This document shows positions 1 through 9,038 of a stretch of 64,000 nucleotides of DNA, one piece after another (position 1 is the stretch's first letter; every line of letters starts with the position of its first letter). Below the pieces are notes generated by a model. It had not been told where the DNA came from. It did no database searches and worked only from the letters and a program-made list of their open reading frames with translations. The stretch comes from Agreia sp. Leaf283. Lineage in GTDB: Bacteria; Actinomycetota; Actinomycetes; Actinomycetales; Microbacteriaceae. The position numbers were made by a program, and so were the translations under genes. The stretch is from the NCBI RefSeq assembly GCF_001422485.1, contig NZ_LMNF01000002.1, positions 383,949 to 447,948 of the forward strand. Reading direction: 5' to 3'.

Positions 1-411
1 CAGCCCGAGCTTCCAGGGCAGCGCGGACCCACCGCCCTTGCGCGTGACCTTGGCCACGGGGCATCCGAAGTTCATGTCGATGTGGTCGGCGAGGTCCTCG
101 TCGACCAGCATGGTGACCGCCTGGCGCATGGTGGCCGGATCGACACCGTAGAGCTGGATGGATCGGAGGGTCTCGGACGGGTGGTGGCGGATCAGCCGCA
201 TGGATTCCGGGGTGCGTTCCACGAGGGCGCGGCTGGTGATCATCTCGCTGACGTAGAGACCGGCGCCGTACTCGCGGCAGAGCCTGCGGTACGCGGTGTT
301 CGTGATGCCGGCCATCGGCGCGAGCACGACCGGAACGTCGAGCTCGATCGGGCCGATGGAGAGTTTCGGTGCCGGAGCTGTCTGGCTGGCTGTGGCGAGG
401 GAGGAAGTCAT
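1..411 (-). CDS. dusB: tRNA-dihydrouridine synthase DusB, N-terminal part (runs off the left edge)
   Basis: The minus-strand frame from ATG at 409-411 stays open for 137 codons to the window edge. It reduces uridine to dihydrouridine in tRNA D-loops using FMN and NADPH. Visible family motifs are LAPMAGITNTAYRRLCREYG near residue 30, SEMITSRALVER, the Q-L-Y-G strand followed by the DIDMNFGCP signature (here HIDMNFGCPVAKV), and RKGGGSALP at the edge. The catalytic Cys is the C of FGCP. Only the first third of the usual ~330-380 aa is present, because the window ends. It lies downstream of the dsbA-like gene and the 45-aa ORF on the same strand, so it may be the last gene of that unit. The DusB subgroup is the usual actinobacterial form, but DusA/C cannot be excluded from this fragment. 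Confidence 0.93.
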   Translation of the reverse strand, partial: MTSSLATASQTAPAPKLSIGPIELDVPVVLAPMAGITNTAYRRLCREYGAGLYVSEMITSRALVERTPESMRLIRHHPSETLRSIQLYGVDPATMRQAVTMLVDEDLADHIDMNFGCPVAKVTRKGGGSALPWKLGL

Positions 412-493
412 GACTGATCGATTCTCCCAGAGAAATCGGTGCATCGTGCCGGAGGCCGACGAACTGTGGACGACGATGGGCGCGTCGGCCGGG

Positions 494-549
494 TCACTGA
501 GGGGCGGTCACTGTGGCCGGGTCACTGCGGGTCGGTTACTGCGGGTCGG
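494..549 (-). repeat. Four 14-bp tandem copies, each ending in a stop codon, at the 3' end of the 45-aa ORF
   Basis: Read on the minus strand, four consecutive 14-bp units occupy 536-549, 522-535, 508-521 and 494-507. The first two are CCGACCCGCAGTAA and CCGACCCGCAGTGA; the next two are diverged but keep CAGTGA. The first unit contains the real stop codon of the small ORF. Because 14 is not a multiple of three, the extra stops fall in successive reading frames. The rest of the gap to dusB (412-493) shows nothing I recognise. Confidence 0.85.
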
Positions 550-673
550 CGGCGACGGTCGGTTCGACGGTGCAGGTGCCGTCGACGCAAACCGCGCCGG
601 CTGCTCCGAGGAGTCGCAGCGCGGGGGCGGTTGCGGGCGCGAGGATCTTCGCGCTGTCTACGGCGTCGGTCAT
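536..673 (-). CDS. 45-aa micro-protein with a CX4C pair, translationally coupled to the DsbA-like gene
   Basis: The ATG at 671-673 overlaps the TGA of the upstream DsbA-like gene as ATGA, and the frame runs 45 codons to TAA at 536-538. The protein is Ala-rich and ends with the segment AVCVDGTCTVEPTVAADPQ, which contains two cysteines spaced CVDGTC. There is no signal peptide or membrane segment. Coupling to a thioredoxin-fold protein suggests a redox or metal-linked role, but that is inference. I do not recognise a named family. The stop lies in a 14-bp tandem repeat. Support for it being real is the overlap, the codon-like composition and the paired Cys; there is no homology evidence. Confidence 0.6.
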   Translation of the reverse strand: MTDAVDSAKILAPATAPALRLLGAAGAVCVDGTCTVEPTVAADPQ

Positions 674-1371
674 CGTGCTGCCGGCGCGTCGGCGCGCTCG
701 CCCGCCACCTGGCCGAACACCTCGGAGAATGTGGCGGCATCCTGAGCACCCGAGACGCCGTACTTGCCGTCGATCACGAAGAACGGCACGCCCTGGATGC
801 CGTACTCCTGCGCCTGGCGCTGGTCGGCCCTCACGGCGGCGAGGTACTCGCTCGATTCGAGCGATCGCACGACGTCGTCGCGGTCGAGTCCGATCTCGGC
901 GGCGAGGTCGGCGAGATCATCGATGCGGCCGACGTTGCGGCCTTCCTCGAAGTAGGCCTTGAGCAGTCGTTCCTTGGCCTCGAGCTGCAAGCCGTGCGCC
1001 TTCGCATAGTGGATGAGCTCGTGCGCCTTCACCGTGTTGGCATGCTGCAGCGCGTCGTAGTCGTAGTGCAGTCCCACGTCTTCGGCGATGCCGACCACGC
1101 GGGTGAGCATCTGCCGGGCCTGCTCCGCCGGGATGCCCTTGTGGTTCGCCAAGAACTCAACCTCGTCGCCCTCGAAGTCGACGGGCGTATCGGGCGAGAG
1201 CTCGAAGCTGTGGTACTCGATCTCGACCGACGGGGTGCCGGGCATCGCCGCAAATGCTTCGATGCCCGCCTCGAGCTTGCGCTTGCCGATATAGCACCAC
1301 GGGCAGGCGATGTCGCTCCAGACGTCGACCTTGATGGGAGTGAGGGCTGCGGGATTCTGAAGATCGGTCAC
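670..1371 (-). CDS. DsbA family protein, FrnE-like cytoplasmic disulfide oxidoreductase/isomerase
   Basis: A 233-aa thioredoxin-fold protein using GTG at 1369-1371; a much longer upstream ORF exists but its extra residues are non-homologous low-complexity sequence. The N-terminal strand VDVWSDIACPWCYIGKRK carries the CPWC redox motif (around residue 20), typical of FrnE/2-hydroxychromene-isomerase-like DsbA proteins. The C-terminal QEYGIQGVPFFVIDGKYGVSG segment holds the cis-Pro (GVPFF). There is no signal peptide, so it is expected to be cytoplasmic. It overlaps the following 45-aa ORF by 4 bp, and dusB follows. It is divergent from the YbaK gene at 1487. No strong ribosome-binding site is seen at the GTG, so the exact start is less certain than the product. 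Confidence 0.9.
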   Translation of the reverse strand: MTDLQNPAALTPIKVDVWSDIACPWCYIGKRKLEAGIEAFAAMPGTPSVEIEYHSFELSPDTPVDFEGDEVEFLANHKGIPAEQARQMLTRVVGIAEDVGLHYDYDALQHANTVKAHELIHYAKAHGLQLEAKERLLKAYFEEGRNVGRIDDLADLAAEIGLDRDDVVRSLESSEYLAAVRADQRQAQEYGIQGVPFFVIDGKYGVSGAQDAATFSEVFGQVAGERADAPAAR

Positions 1372-1486
1372 ACGGGTGGCAACGGCAGGATGATCGTTGC
1401 TATTCCCACGTCGTGGTCTCGATGATCGTCGCGATCTCGATCGACGTCTCGGGAAGGTTCTCGCGCCTGCGTGGTTGACTTCTTCT

Positions 1487-1975
1487 ATGACGACGTCAGG
1501 ACGTGACCGGGTGATCGAGGATGCGACGAGCCGAGGGCTTTCCGTGGAGATCGTCGAGCGTCCGCCCGCGAACAGCCTCGAAGAGGCGGCGGCAGGCCTG
1601 GGCCTCGAGCCGTCGGGCATCGTGAAGACCCTCGTCGTGAAGCGACACGACGGCGACTTCGTTTTCGCACTGGTGCCGGGCGATCGGCAGATCAGCTGGG
1701 CGAAGCTGCGCGCGATCGTGAAGGTCAACAAGCTCTCGCTTCCCCATCAGGACGTGGCGCGCGATGCCACCGGCTACGAGCGCGGCACGATCACTCCGCT
1801 GGGAAGCACCACGGCGTGGCCGGTGTTCGCCGACGAGCGCATCGTCGGACGACGCATCGCGCTCGGCGCCGGGGCGCACGGCCTGTCGGCCTTCGTCGAC
1901 GCAGACGCGCTTCTGGATGCCTATGGCGCGACGGTCGCGGACATCACCGACGAACTGAAGCCGCGCTCGGCCTGA
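1487..1975 (+). CDS. YbaK/EbsC-type aminoacyl-tRNA deacylase
   Basis: A 162-aa single-domain YbaK/ProX protein that edits mischarged tRNA (typically Cys-tRNAPro or related). Family features are the N-terminal HxEI-like strand SVEIVERPPANSLEEAAAGL, IVKTLVVKRHDGDFVFALVPGD (the conserved Lys of KTL), the core LRAIVKVNKLSLPHQDVARDATGYERGTITPLG and the terminal VGRRIALGAGAHGLS. The GxxxGxITPxG-like motif is that of the EbsC/YbaK group. The ATG at 1487 was chosen because the domain begins there; an upstream in-frame start at 1397 adds unrelated residues. It is divergent from the dsbA-like gene with a 115-bp gap. Substrate specificity cannot be read from the sequence. Confidence 0.92.
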   Translation: MTTSGRDRVIEDATSRGLSVEIVERPPANSLEEAAAGLGLEPSGIVKTLVVKRHDGDFVFALVPGDRQISWAKLRAIVKVNKLSLPHQDVARDATGYERGTITPLGSTTAWPVFADERIVGRRIALGAGAHGLSAFVDADALLDAYGATVADITDELKPRSA

Positions 1976-2030
1976 CGGCGCGGCCGAGTGCCGGGCCCTG
2001 CCCTGGGCGCCCCGTCCCCCGAGCCTGCCG

Positions 2031-2105
2031 TTCCCTGAGCCCGTCGAAGGGCCCGTTCCCTGAGCCTGTCGAAGGGCCCGTTCCCTGAGCCTGTCGAAGG
2101 GCCCT
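2031..2105. repeat. Three tandem units of the TTCCCTGAGCCTGTCGAAGG family
   Basis: Three 25-bp units at 2031, 2056 and 2081 share ttccctgagcctgtcgaagg followed by gcccg (the first unit has cccg for cctg). Each is weakly palindromic (CCCTTCGACAGGCTCAGGG on the other strand). Such short intergenic elements are common in Microbacteriaceae genomes (recalled, not checked). They lie in the 422-bp gap between the YbaK and HNH genes, along with the two following repeat entries. Confidence 0.9.
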
Positions 2106-2128
2106 GGGTTTGCCTAGCCCCATGCGCC

Positions 2129-2172
2129 GGTCGAGTAGCGCTCGCGAGGAACGAGCAGCGCGTATCGAGACC
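2129..2172. repeat. GGTCGAGTAGCGCTCG...CGCGTATCGAGACC imperfect inverted repeat
   Basis: An imperfect inverted repeat begins ggtcgagtagcgctcg and ends gcgcgtatcgagacc, with an inner segment cgaggaacgag. Its ends (GGTCKCGAT-like) and internal GCTCG/CGAGC arms resemble dispersed intergenic repeats I associate with high-GC actinobacteria; that association is from memory. It sits exactly between the two TTCCCTGAG clusters. Confidence 0.6.
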
Positions 2173-2192
2173 ACCCCGGCTCGAACCGCCCG

Positions 2193-2268
2193 TTCCCTGA
2201 GCCCGTCGAAGGGGCCCCGTTCCCTGAGCCTGTCGAAGGGCCCGGTTCCCTGAGCCTGTCGAAGGGCC
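2193..2268. repeat. Second cluster of three TTCCCTGAGCCTGTCGAAGG units
   Basis: Three units start at 2193, 2220 and 2246 with a 26-27-bp step, the same core as the cluster at 2031-2105. Six copies in 240 bp on the same strand, flanking an inverted repeat, make this a compound repeat block just upstream of the DUF222-HNH gene. Confidence 0.88.
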
Positions 2269-2397
2269 GCCCAGGCTCGCCTCGCTCCTCTCCTCCACAG
2301 CCTCCGTTCTGGCCAAATTATCCACACCCATATCCCCTGATCATGTACCGAATGCCCCTGCCGACCCAATGTCGGTGGCTACTGTTTGACTTCTCGT

Positions 2398-4029
2398 ATG
2401 GACCTCCACGACGCATCCCTCGGCGACATCGCCGAGCGCCTCCGCGAGCTCCTCGACCAGAACCGCGCAGCCGTGAACACCGGTGCCGGGCCGGGCGCCG
2501 ATTCCGGTGACGCCCTACTCGAGGCGGCCCACGCGTGGGAGGCGATCGGTCGAGCCGGCGATGCCGCCCGCACCTGGGTCGCTGCCGAAGTCGCGCACGA
2601 CTCCCGCCGCGAACTCGACACCGCCGGTCTCGCCTACCGTCACGGGTTCGCGTCAGCCAAGAAGCTCCTTGCCGCGACCACCAACATCTCGGAGCGCACC
2701 GCGGCGACCCGCATCAGTCTGGGTCAGCGGTTGCGGTCGTCGATCTCGATCTCGGGAACCCCGAACCCGAGTTTCTTCCCGGTCGTGGAGGAGGCATTCT
2801 TCGCCGGTCAGGTGGGTGTCGATACGGCGGCGGTGATCTGCCGCACCCTGTCCGAGGTGGTGAACCGCACCGGCTGGTCGGATGACACTGATCGGGCCGA
2901 ACGGCATCTGGTCGCCGCCGCGATGGCCACCATCGCCGACACGGAAGACGATACCGACTCGGACATAGATACCGACGGGCTCGCGGACAGGGATGCGGGT
3001 GCCGACGAGGGCGGTGGTACAGACGACGCGGATAAGTTCTGGAGGGCACCGAGGCGGTACACGGTCGAGGAGATCGGCCGGCTCGCGATCCGGATCCGGG
3101 AACACCTCGACCCCGACGGAGCCGAACCCCGCGACGCCGTGAAGCAATCCCTGCGCGGGTTCAGCTACCCGAAAGTCGGCGCCGACGGCATGGCCCTGCA
3201 ACTCGGTGTGTTCCTGGCCGCGGTCGACTCCATTCTCAGTCCGCGCACCCTCGATACATCGAATCCGGCATCACACGCGGCGGGCCCGGAAGCGACCGAT
3301 CTCAGTCATGCCAGTGCAGGCCTCGCCGGCAATCAGGGCATCACCGGAGACCAGGCAGAGGGTGCGCTCGCGATCAACGACCCAACACCACTCGAACCGG
3401 CCGCGCAGGACGACACCTCAAGTGACGAGGCGGTCGTCGACGCACGAACGGCGGAGCAGAAGCTTCTCGACGCGGTCATGACCCTTCTCGAGCTGGCCGC
3501 CACCTCACCGTCCGCGTCGCTGCTGAACGGTGCGGCACCGACCGTGAACGTGCACGTCACCCTCGACGACCTCGAATCCGGGCGCGGTGCCGCATGGATC
3601 GACGGCAGCACCGAACCCGTCCCCATCAGCACCGTCGACCAGCTTCGCTGCCATGGCGACACGATCACGACCCTCTTTGGTGACCATGGCGAGGTTCTTC
3701 ATCACGGCAAGACGAAACGGTTGGCCACCCGAAGGCAACGGCGAGCACTCGCCGCCCGCGACGGCGGGTGCGTCATTCCCGGCTGCACCGCGCCACCGTC
3801 ACGATGCCAAGCCCACCACGTCACCCCCTGGGTAAGCCACGACTACCCGCCCGGAAGAACGGACATCGACAACCTGGCTTTGTTGTGTCCGTTCCACCAC
3901 GCCACGATCCACACCTCGGCGTGGCAGCTGGTGATGCTCCACGGCAGACCGCACGTCAGACCACCGAGCTGGCAAGACCCGAACCGAACACCGAGGCCCG
4001 CCGGACACCAACGAACAGGCAGACCTTGA
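2398..4029 (+). CDS. DUF222 / HNH-type protein of the 13E12 repeat family
   Basis: A 543-aa protein with an N-terminal helical DUF222 region (about residues 30-170, with the AYRHGFASAKKLLAATTNIS type segment), a long acidic Asp/Thr-rich linker near residues 185-220, and a C-terminal HNH module. The HNH part shows RRALAARDGGCVIPGC, then CQAHHVTPW, TDIDNLALLCPFHH and ATIH: the His-His, Asn and His of the fold, and the CxxC/CxxH pairs that bind zinc. Actinobacteria carry these genes in many copies; the biological role is poorly known and nuclease activity is inferred from the fold. ATG at 2398 is preferred; a TTG four codons upstream is possible. It follows a repeat block and its stop is followed by 9-bp TGA repeats. 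Confidence 0.88.
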   Translation: MDLHDASLGDIAERLRELLDQNRAAVNTGAGPGADSGDALLEAAHAWEAIGRAGDAARTWVAAEVAHDSRRELDTAGLAYRHGFASAKKLLAATTNISERTAATRISLGQRLRSSISISGTPNPSFFPVVEEAFFAGQVGVDTAAVICRTLSEVVNRTGWSDDTDRAERHLVAAAMATIADTEDDTDSDIDTDGLADRDAGADEGGGTDDADKFWRAPRRYTVEEIGRLAIRIREHLDPDGAEPRDAVKQSLRGFSYPKVGADGMALQLGVFLAAVDSILSPRTLDTSNPASHAAGPEATDLSHASAGLAGNQGITGDQAEGALAINDPTPLEPAAQDDTSSDEAVVDARTAEQKLLDAVMTLLELAATSPSASLLNGAAPTVNVHVTLDDLESGRGAAWIDGSTEPVPISTVDQLRCHGDTITTLFGDHGEVLHHGKTKRLATRRQRRALAARDGGCVIPGCTAPPSRCQAHHVTPWVSHDYPPGRTDIDNLALLCPFHHATIHTSAWQLVMLHGRPHVRPPSWQDPNRTPRPAGHQRTGRP

Positions 4030-4065
4030 TGACCGCGGTGACCGCGGTGAGCTCGGTGAGCTCGG
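4030..4065 (+). repeat. Four 9-bp TGA-led repeats immediately after the HNH stop codon
   Basis: Directly after the stop TGA (4027-4029) come TGACCGCGG twice and TGAGCTCGG twice, period 9 bp. All TGA triplets are in frame with the stop, giving five in-frame stops in a row. The following 140 bp up to 4203 contain a low-complexity stretch (repeated aaccccgcagaa-like words) and no gene I can support. Confidence 0.85.
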
Positions 4066-4203
4066 CGTCGGCCATGGTGAGCCCAATGACCACGGATCAG
4101 TCGAAGGTGTCGGCCGGATGTACGGGCCCGCATGAACCCCGTAGAAACTTCCGCAAGTCCCGCGGAGGCCCCCACAAACCCCGCAGAAGCCCGGCGTGCC
4201 GCG

Positions 4204-4605
4204 TCAGCCGACCAGCGATACGACGTGACGCGCGTATTGCACGCGACCGAACACATCCGGGGCCGTCGCCGCGCTCGTCACCGGAACATTGCTCTGGTAC
4301 TGCAGGTGACCGTTGCGCACGGTCACCTGCACGAATCCGGTCAACCGGGATTCGCGCGCCAACAGAAAGAGCAGGCTGAGCAGGAACACGAAAAAGAACC
4401 CCACGATGGCGAGCACGATGGCCCACGTCGGAGTCTTCTGCTCCACGCGGGTGAAGTCCGTGACAAAGAACTCCGTTCCGGCGAGAGGCACCGTTCCGGC
4501 GGGCGTCACGAGCCAGCTGCTGGTCACCGCTATCTCGCCGATGACCACCAACGGAGGTTCGGGTTGCGACACCGGGAAAGAGTCAACGCGCGTGAGATCC
4601 GACAT
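4204..4605 (-). CDS. Hypothetical single-pass membrane protein
   Basis: A 133-aa protein of no family I recognise. The N-terminal ~60 residues are soluble with short beta-like runs (PPLVVIGEIAVTSSWLVTPA), followed by EFFVTDFTRVEQKTP and one strong hydrophobic segment at about 64-83 (AIVLAIVGFFFVFLLSLLFLLA). The C-terminal 50 residues (GFVQVTVRNGHLQYQSNVPV) are again beta-rich. The layout suggests a small membrane-anchored domain in the cell envelope. ATG at 4603-4605 has no competitor. It is on the same strand as, and downstream of, uppS with an 85-bp gap that holds repeats and a hairpin, so it is probably transcribed separately or by read-through. Confidence 0.7.
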   Translation of the reverse strand: MSDLTRVDSFPVSQPEPPLVVIGEIAVTSSWLVTPAGTVPLAGTEFFVTDFTRVEQKTPTWAIVLAIVGFFFVFLLSLLFLLARESRLTGFVQVTVRNGHLQYQSNVPVTSAATAPDVFGRVQYARHVVSLVG

Positions 4606-4652
4606 GGTGTCAGGCTAGCGGGCCGAGACCGTCCTAGCAGGCCCACACCGTC

Positions 4653-4698
4653 TCAGCGGGCTTCGCCCGATTCAACGGGCTTCTTCCGATTCAGCGGG
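4653..4698 (-). repeat. 19-bp tandem repeats carrying extra stop codons after uppS, with a small hairpin
   Basis: On the minus strand the end of uppS (CCCGCTGA, stop 4691-4693) is followed by two 19-bp units, ATCGGAAGAAGCCCGTTGA (4672-4690) and ATCGGGCGAAGCCCGCTGA (4653-4671). Each ends in CCCGYTGA like the gene itself. The second contains CGGGCGAAGCCCG, a 5-bp stem with a 3-nt loop that could act as a weak terminator. Confidence 0.8.
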
Positions 4699-5497
4699 TC
4701 GGCGCCGAGGGTGCGTCGATGGCGCCGCCGAAGCGGCGGGAGCGGCCCGTGTAGTGCTCGATCGCCTGCCACAGGTCGGCCCGGGTGAAGTCGGGCCACA
4801 GCCTGTCGAGGAACACCATCTCGGCATAGGCCGACTGCCAGAGCTGGAAGTTGCTGGTGCGCTGCTCGCCCGAACTGCGCACGAAGAGATCGACGTCGGG
4901 CAGGTCGGGCAGGTACAGGTGCTTCTGGATGGTCTTCTCGCTGATGCCGGACGGCTTGAGCCTTCCGGCCCGCACCTCGTCGGCGATGGCGGTCACGGCA
5001 TCCACGATCTCGTTGCGACCGCCGTAGTTCACGCACATGCTCAGCGTCATCGTGCTGTTCGACGCGGTCAGCTGCTCCGCGAGCTGCAGGTCTTTGATGA
5101 CGCTCGCCCAGAGCCTGGGCTTGCGCCCCGCCCACCGGATGCGCACGCCCCACTCGTTGAGCTGGTCGCGTCGACGGTGCAGCACCTCTCGATTGAAGCC
5201 CATGAGAAAACGCACCTCGTCGGGCGAACGCTTCCAGTTCTCGGTGGAGAACGCGTAGACGCTGAGGTGCTTCACACCGATCTGGATGGCGCCGGCCACG
5301 ACGTCGAGCAGCGCCGCCTCGCCCGCACGGTGTCCTTCGACACGGGTCAGGCCCCGCGAATTCGCCCAGCGACCGTTGCCGTCCATCACGACGGCCACAT
5401 GAGCGGGAACCTGGCCTCGCGGGATATCGGGCGGATACACGCCGGTCCAGTCGAGAGGGCGGAACTCCGGAACGTCCGACGCTCGGGATCTGCTCAT
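4691..5497 (-). CDS. uppS: Isoprenyl transferase (undecaprenyl/decaprenyl diphosphate synthase, UppS)
   Basis: A 268-aa cis-prenyltransferase that condenses isopentenyl diphosphate onto an allylic primer to make the lipid carrier for peptidoglycan and arabinogalactan-type polymers. Diagnostic motifs are [12 protein letters not shown] with catalytic Asp at residue 39, the [12 protein letters not shown] phosphate-binding region, [17 protein letters not shown], and the C-terminal [18 protein letters not shown] plus [18 protein letters not shown]. The ATG at 5495-5497 overlaps the TGA of recO, so the pair is translationally coupled. An ORF start further upstream (5830) lies inside recO and is a shadow. 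Length is normal. Chain length of the product (C50 or C55) cannot be told from sequence. Confidence 0.97.
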   Translation of the reverse strand: MSRSRASDVPEFRPLDWTGVYPPDIPRGQVPAHVAVVMDGNGRWANSRGLTRVEGHRAGEAALLDVVAGAIQIGVKHLSVYAFSTENWKRSPDEVRFLMGFNREVLHRRRDQLNEWGVRIRWAGRKPRLWASVIKDLQLAEQLTASNSTMTLSMCVNYGGRNEIVDAVTAIADEVRAGRLKPSGISEKTIQKHLYLPDLPDVDLFVRSSGEQRTSNFQLWQSAYAEMVFLDRLWPDFTRADLWQAIEHYTGRSRRFGGAIDAPSAPTR

Positions 5498-6267
5498 GAC
5501 GCGGCCTCCTGGCGCTGCTGCTGCTGGCGCTGTTCTTTCTGCGCCGAGCGGTCCACGTGCTCGAGGGAACGCAGTCCCCGCTCCAGGTGCCACTGCGTGT
5601 AGGCCGAGACCACACCGCTGGCCTTCGAACGGGATGCCTGGTCGGACGCGTCCGCGCTCGCCCAGTCCCCCGTGAGCAGGGCGCTGAGGAGACCCACGGT
5701 CTGCGCGTCGAGCCGAGGGGTGCCGGGAGGAGCCACCGAGTCGCTCACGACTCCCCCGAGCTGCACGACGAAAGCGGAATGGGGACCGGGCTCGCCGGTG
5801 ACCGCGCAGTCGTGGAAGCTCGGCGCCCAACCCGCCATCGACAGGGCGCGCAGCAGATAGGAATCGAGAGTGAGGCTTGCGCCGTGCTCACCTCGGGAGA
5901 GCGAGCGAAGCGCCCCGACGAGCAGCAGGTACTGAGGGAGGCCGGCCTCGGCCTCGCTGAGCTTGTCGGCTGTCTCGACCATGGCGCTGGCCGCGGTGTA
6001 ACTGGCGTAGTCGGCGGTGATGGCGGCCCCGTAGGAGGAGATCGTCTCGGCCTGGGTGACCGTGTCGAGCGACCGGCCCTCGTAGAACTGCACATCGGCG
6101 ACCATGAACGGCTCGAGGCGCGCTCCGAACTTCGATCCAGTGCGGCGCACTCCGCGGGCGACGGCCCGAACCTTGCCGTGCTGACGGGTGAGCATGGTGA
6201 CGATGCGATCCGCCTCACCCAGCTTGTGGGTGCGCAGCACCACACAGTCGTCACGGTAAACAGGCAC
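5494..6267 (-). CDS. recO: DNA repair protein RecO
   Basis: A 257-aa recombination mediator of the RecFOR pathway that helps load RecA on SSB-coated DNA. The N-terminal OB-fold starts [20 protein letters not shown], followed by [22 protein letters not shown] and [28 protein letters not shown], all typical of RecO. The C-terminal helical half contains the [17 protein letters not shown] region, where the usual zinc Cys set is reduced to one Cys, common in actinobacterial forms. It is followed by uppS with a 4-bp overlap, a conserved arrangement in this group. It is divergent from the TRIC-family gene at 6327. Confidence 0.95.
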   Translation of the reverse strand: MPVYRDDCVVLRTHKLGEADRIVTMLTRQHGKVRAVARGVRRTGSKFGARLEPFMVADVQFYEGRSLDTVTQAETISSYGAAITADYASYTAASAMVETADKLSEAEAGLPQYLLLVGALRSLSRGEHGASLTLDSYLLRALSMAGWAPSFHDCAVTGEPGPHSAFVVQLGGVVSDSVAPPGTPRLDAQTVGLLSALLTGDWASADASDQASRSKASGVVSAYTQWHLERGLRSLEHVDRSAQKEQRQQQQRQEAAS

Positions 6268-6326
6268 GATCCATTATCGACCCTCGGCCACGCGAATGCC
6301 CGGCGCACGCGCGGTCGTGGTACACC

Positions 6327-7049
6327 TTGAAGGTGTCAGCAGCCGAGCCCTTCTCCATCCCCCTCTGGGCCGACCTGTTGGCCGTCGGCATCGGCAGCCT
6401 GCAGGGCGCCATGTTCGCCTCCCAGTTCAGGGACCGGCGCCTCGACCTGCTCGGCGTCGCCATCATCGGCGTCGCGACCGGACTCGGCGGAGGTCTCCTC
6501 CGCGACATCTTCCTCGTGGTGCCGCTTGTCGCCCTGCACACCAACTGGTACCTGAGCGTCGCCGTGCTCTCGGCCCTGTTCGGCATGCTGCTCGTGCGCC
6601 TTTTCGAGAGGCTCGACACGGTCATCACGATCCTCGACGCCCTCACCATCGGACTCTTCGGAGCGATCGGTACGACCAAGGCGCTGTCGCTGGGCCTTCC
6701 GGTCATCCCGTCGATCTTCGTCGGCGTCGTCTCGGCGGTCGGAGGGTCCGTCGTGCGCGACGTGCTTCTCGCCATGCCCATCGCCCTGATGCACGTGGGA
6801 TCGCTGTACGCCGTCGCCGCGGGTGCCGGATCGGCCGTTCTGGTCGCGTTCTGGGCCGGCGGCATGGACATCACGGTCGCGGCGATCATCTGCGTCATCG
6901 TCACCACCGTGGTGCGCCTGCTGGCGGTGCGCTACGGGTGGAGCCTGCCCGAGCAGCGCGCCATCCGGCGCATGCCCCGCATCTCTCGCTCGGCGCTGCG
7001 GCCGCGCTGGCCCCGACTCCGCCGAACGGCGAAGCCGGGGCAGGGCTGA
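6327..7049 (+). CDS. TRIC cation channel family (UPF0126/YadS-type) membrane protein
   Basis: A 238-240-aa polytopic protein with about seven hydrophobic helices and two internal homologous halves, each carrying a Gly-rich stretch: GVATGLGGGLLRDIFL in the first and GVVSAVGGSVVRDVLL in the second. Paired GGG.LRD / GG.VRD motifs are the hallmark of the bacterial TRIC/UPF0126 family, homotrimeric cation channels of the inner membrane. The start is TTG at 6327 or GTG at 6333; the latter fits equally well. The C-terminus is a basic Arg/Pro tail. It is convergent with leuA (18-bp gap) and divergent from recO. Physiological ion and role are unknown. Confidence 0.9.
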   Translation: MKVSAAEPFSIPLWADLLAVGIGSLQGAMFASQFRDRRLDLLGVAIIGVATGLGGGLLRDIFLVVPLVALHTNWYLSVAVLSALFGMLLVRLFERLDTVITILDALTIGLFGAIGTTKALSLGLPVIPSIFVGVVSAVGGSVVRDVLLAMPIALMHVGSLYAVAAGAGSAVLVAFWAGGMDITVAAIICVIVTTVVRLLAVRYGWSLPEQRAIRRMPRISRSALRPRWPRLRRTAKPGQG

Positions 7050-7067
7050 CAGCGGCGGCGGGCCTGA

Positions 7068-8855
<1,788 letters not shown>

Positions 8856-8880
8856 TCAGATGGTCAGCCAACGGCGAACT

Positions 8881-8918
8881 CCGCGACGAGGGAGGCCTGA
8901 GACTAGGACTCGTCGCGG
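8881..8918 (-). promoter_or_regulatory. leuA attenuator hairpin
   Basis: On the minus strand a perfect 10-bp stem, CCGCGACGAG (8909-8918) with CTCGTCGCGG (8881-8890), encloses an 18-nt loop. The 5' arm overlaps the last codons of the Leu-rich leader ORF. A ribosome stalled at the Leu codons would cover this arm, while one finishing the leader would free it. No U-tract follows, which is common for high-GC actinobacterial terminators. Confidence 0.7.
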
Positions 8919-8947
8919 CAGCTAAGAAGGAGCAGACCGAACAACAC
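8903..8947 (-). CDS. Leucine leader peptide (LeuL-like), 14 codons
   Basis: GTG at 8945-8947 opens a 14-codon frame, VLFGLLLLSCRDES, stopping at TAG 8903-8905. Five of fourteen residues are leucine, four in a row (CTG CTC CTT CTT). It ends 68 nt before leuA on the same strand. Upstream, TACCGT lies 6 nt before the GTG as a possible -10, so the transcript may start at the GTG, making the leader leaderless. Leucine-rich leaders before leuA are established in other actinobacteria; this instance is inferred from position and codons. Confidence 0.75.
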   Translation of the reverse strand: MLFGLLLLSCRDES

Positions 8948-9038
8948 CCTGCAACGGTAGCACCGATTGCCCACGCCGGCGAAGACGTTCAAGACCGGAG
9001 CAGACGAGGCGGTTAGGCTGGAACAAAGGGGAGGCCGT

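Noticed and set aside
2129-2172. Insertion sequence terminal repeat
   Set aside because: No transposase gene is present in the window and the element is under 50 bp.
2031-2268. CRISPR array
   Set aside because: Repeats are 25-27 bp with almost no unique spacers between them; no cas genes nearby.
2386-2397. Upstream TTG start for the DUF222-HNH gene
   Set aside because: Possible, but the ATG at 2398 keeps the family's usual N-terminus; recorded as an alternative only.
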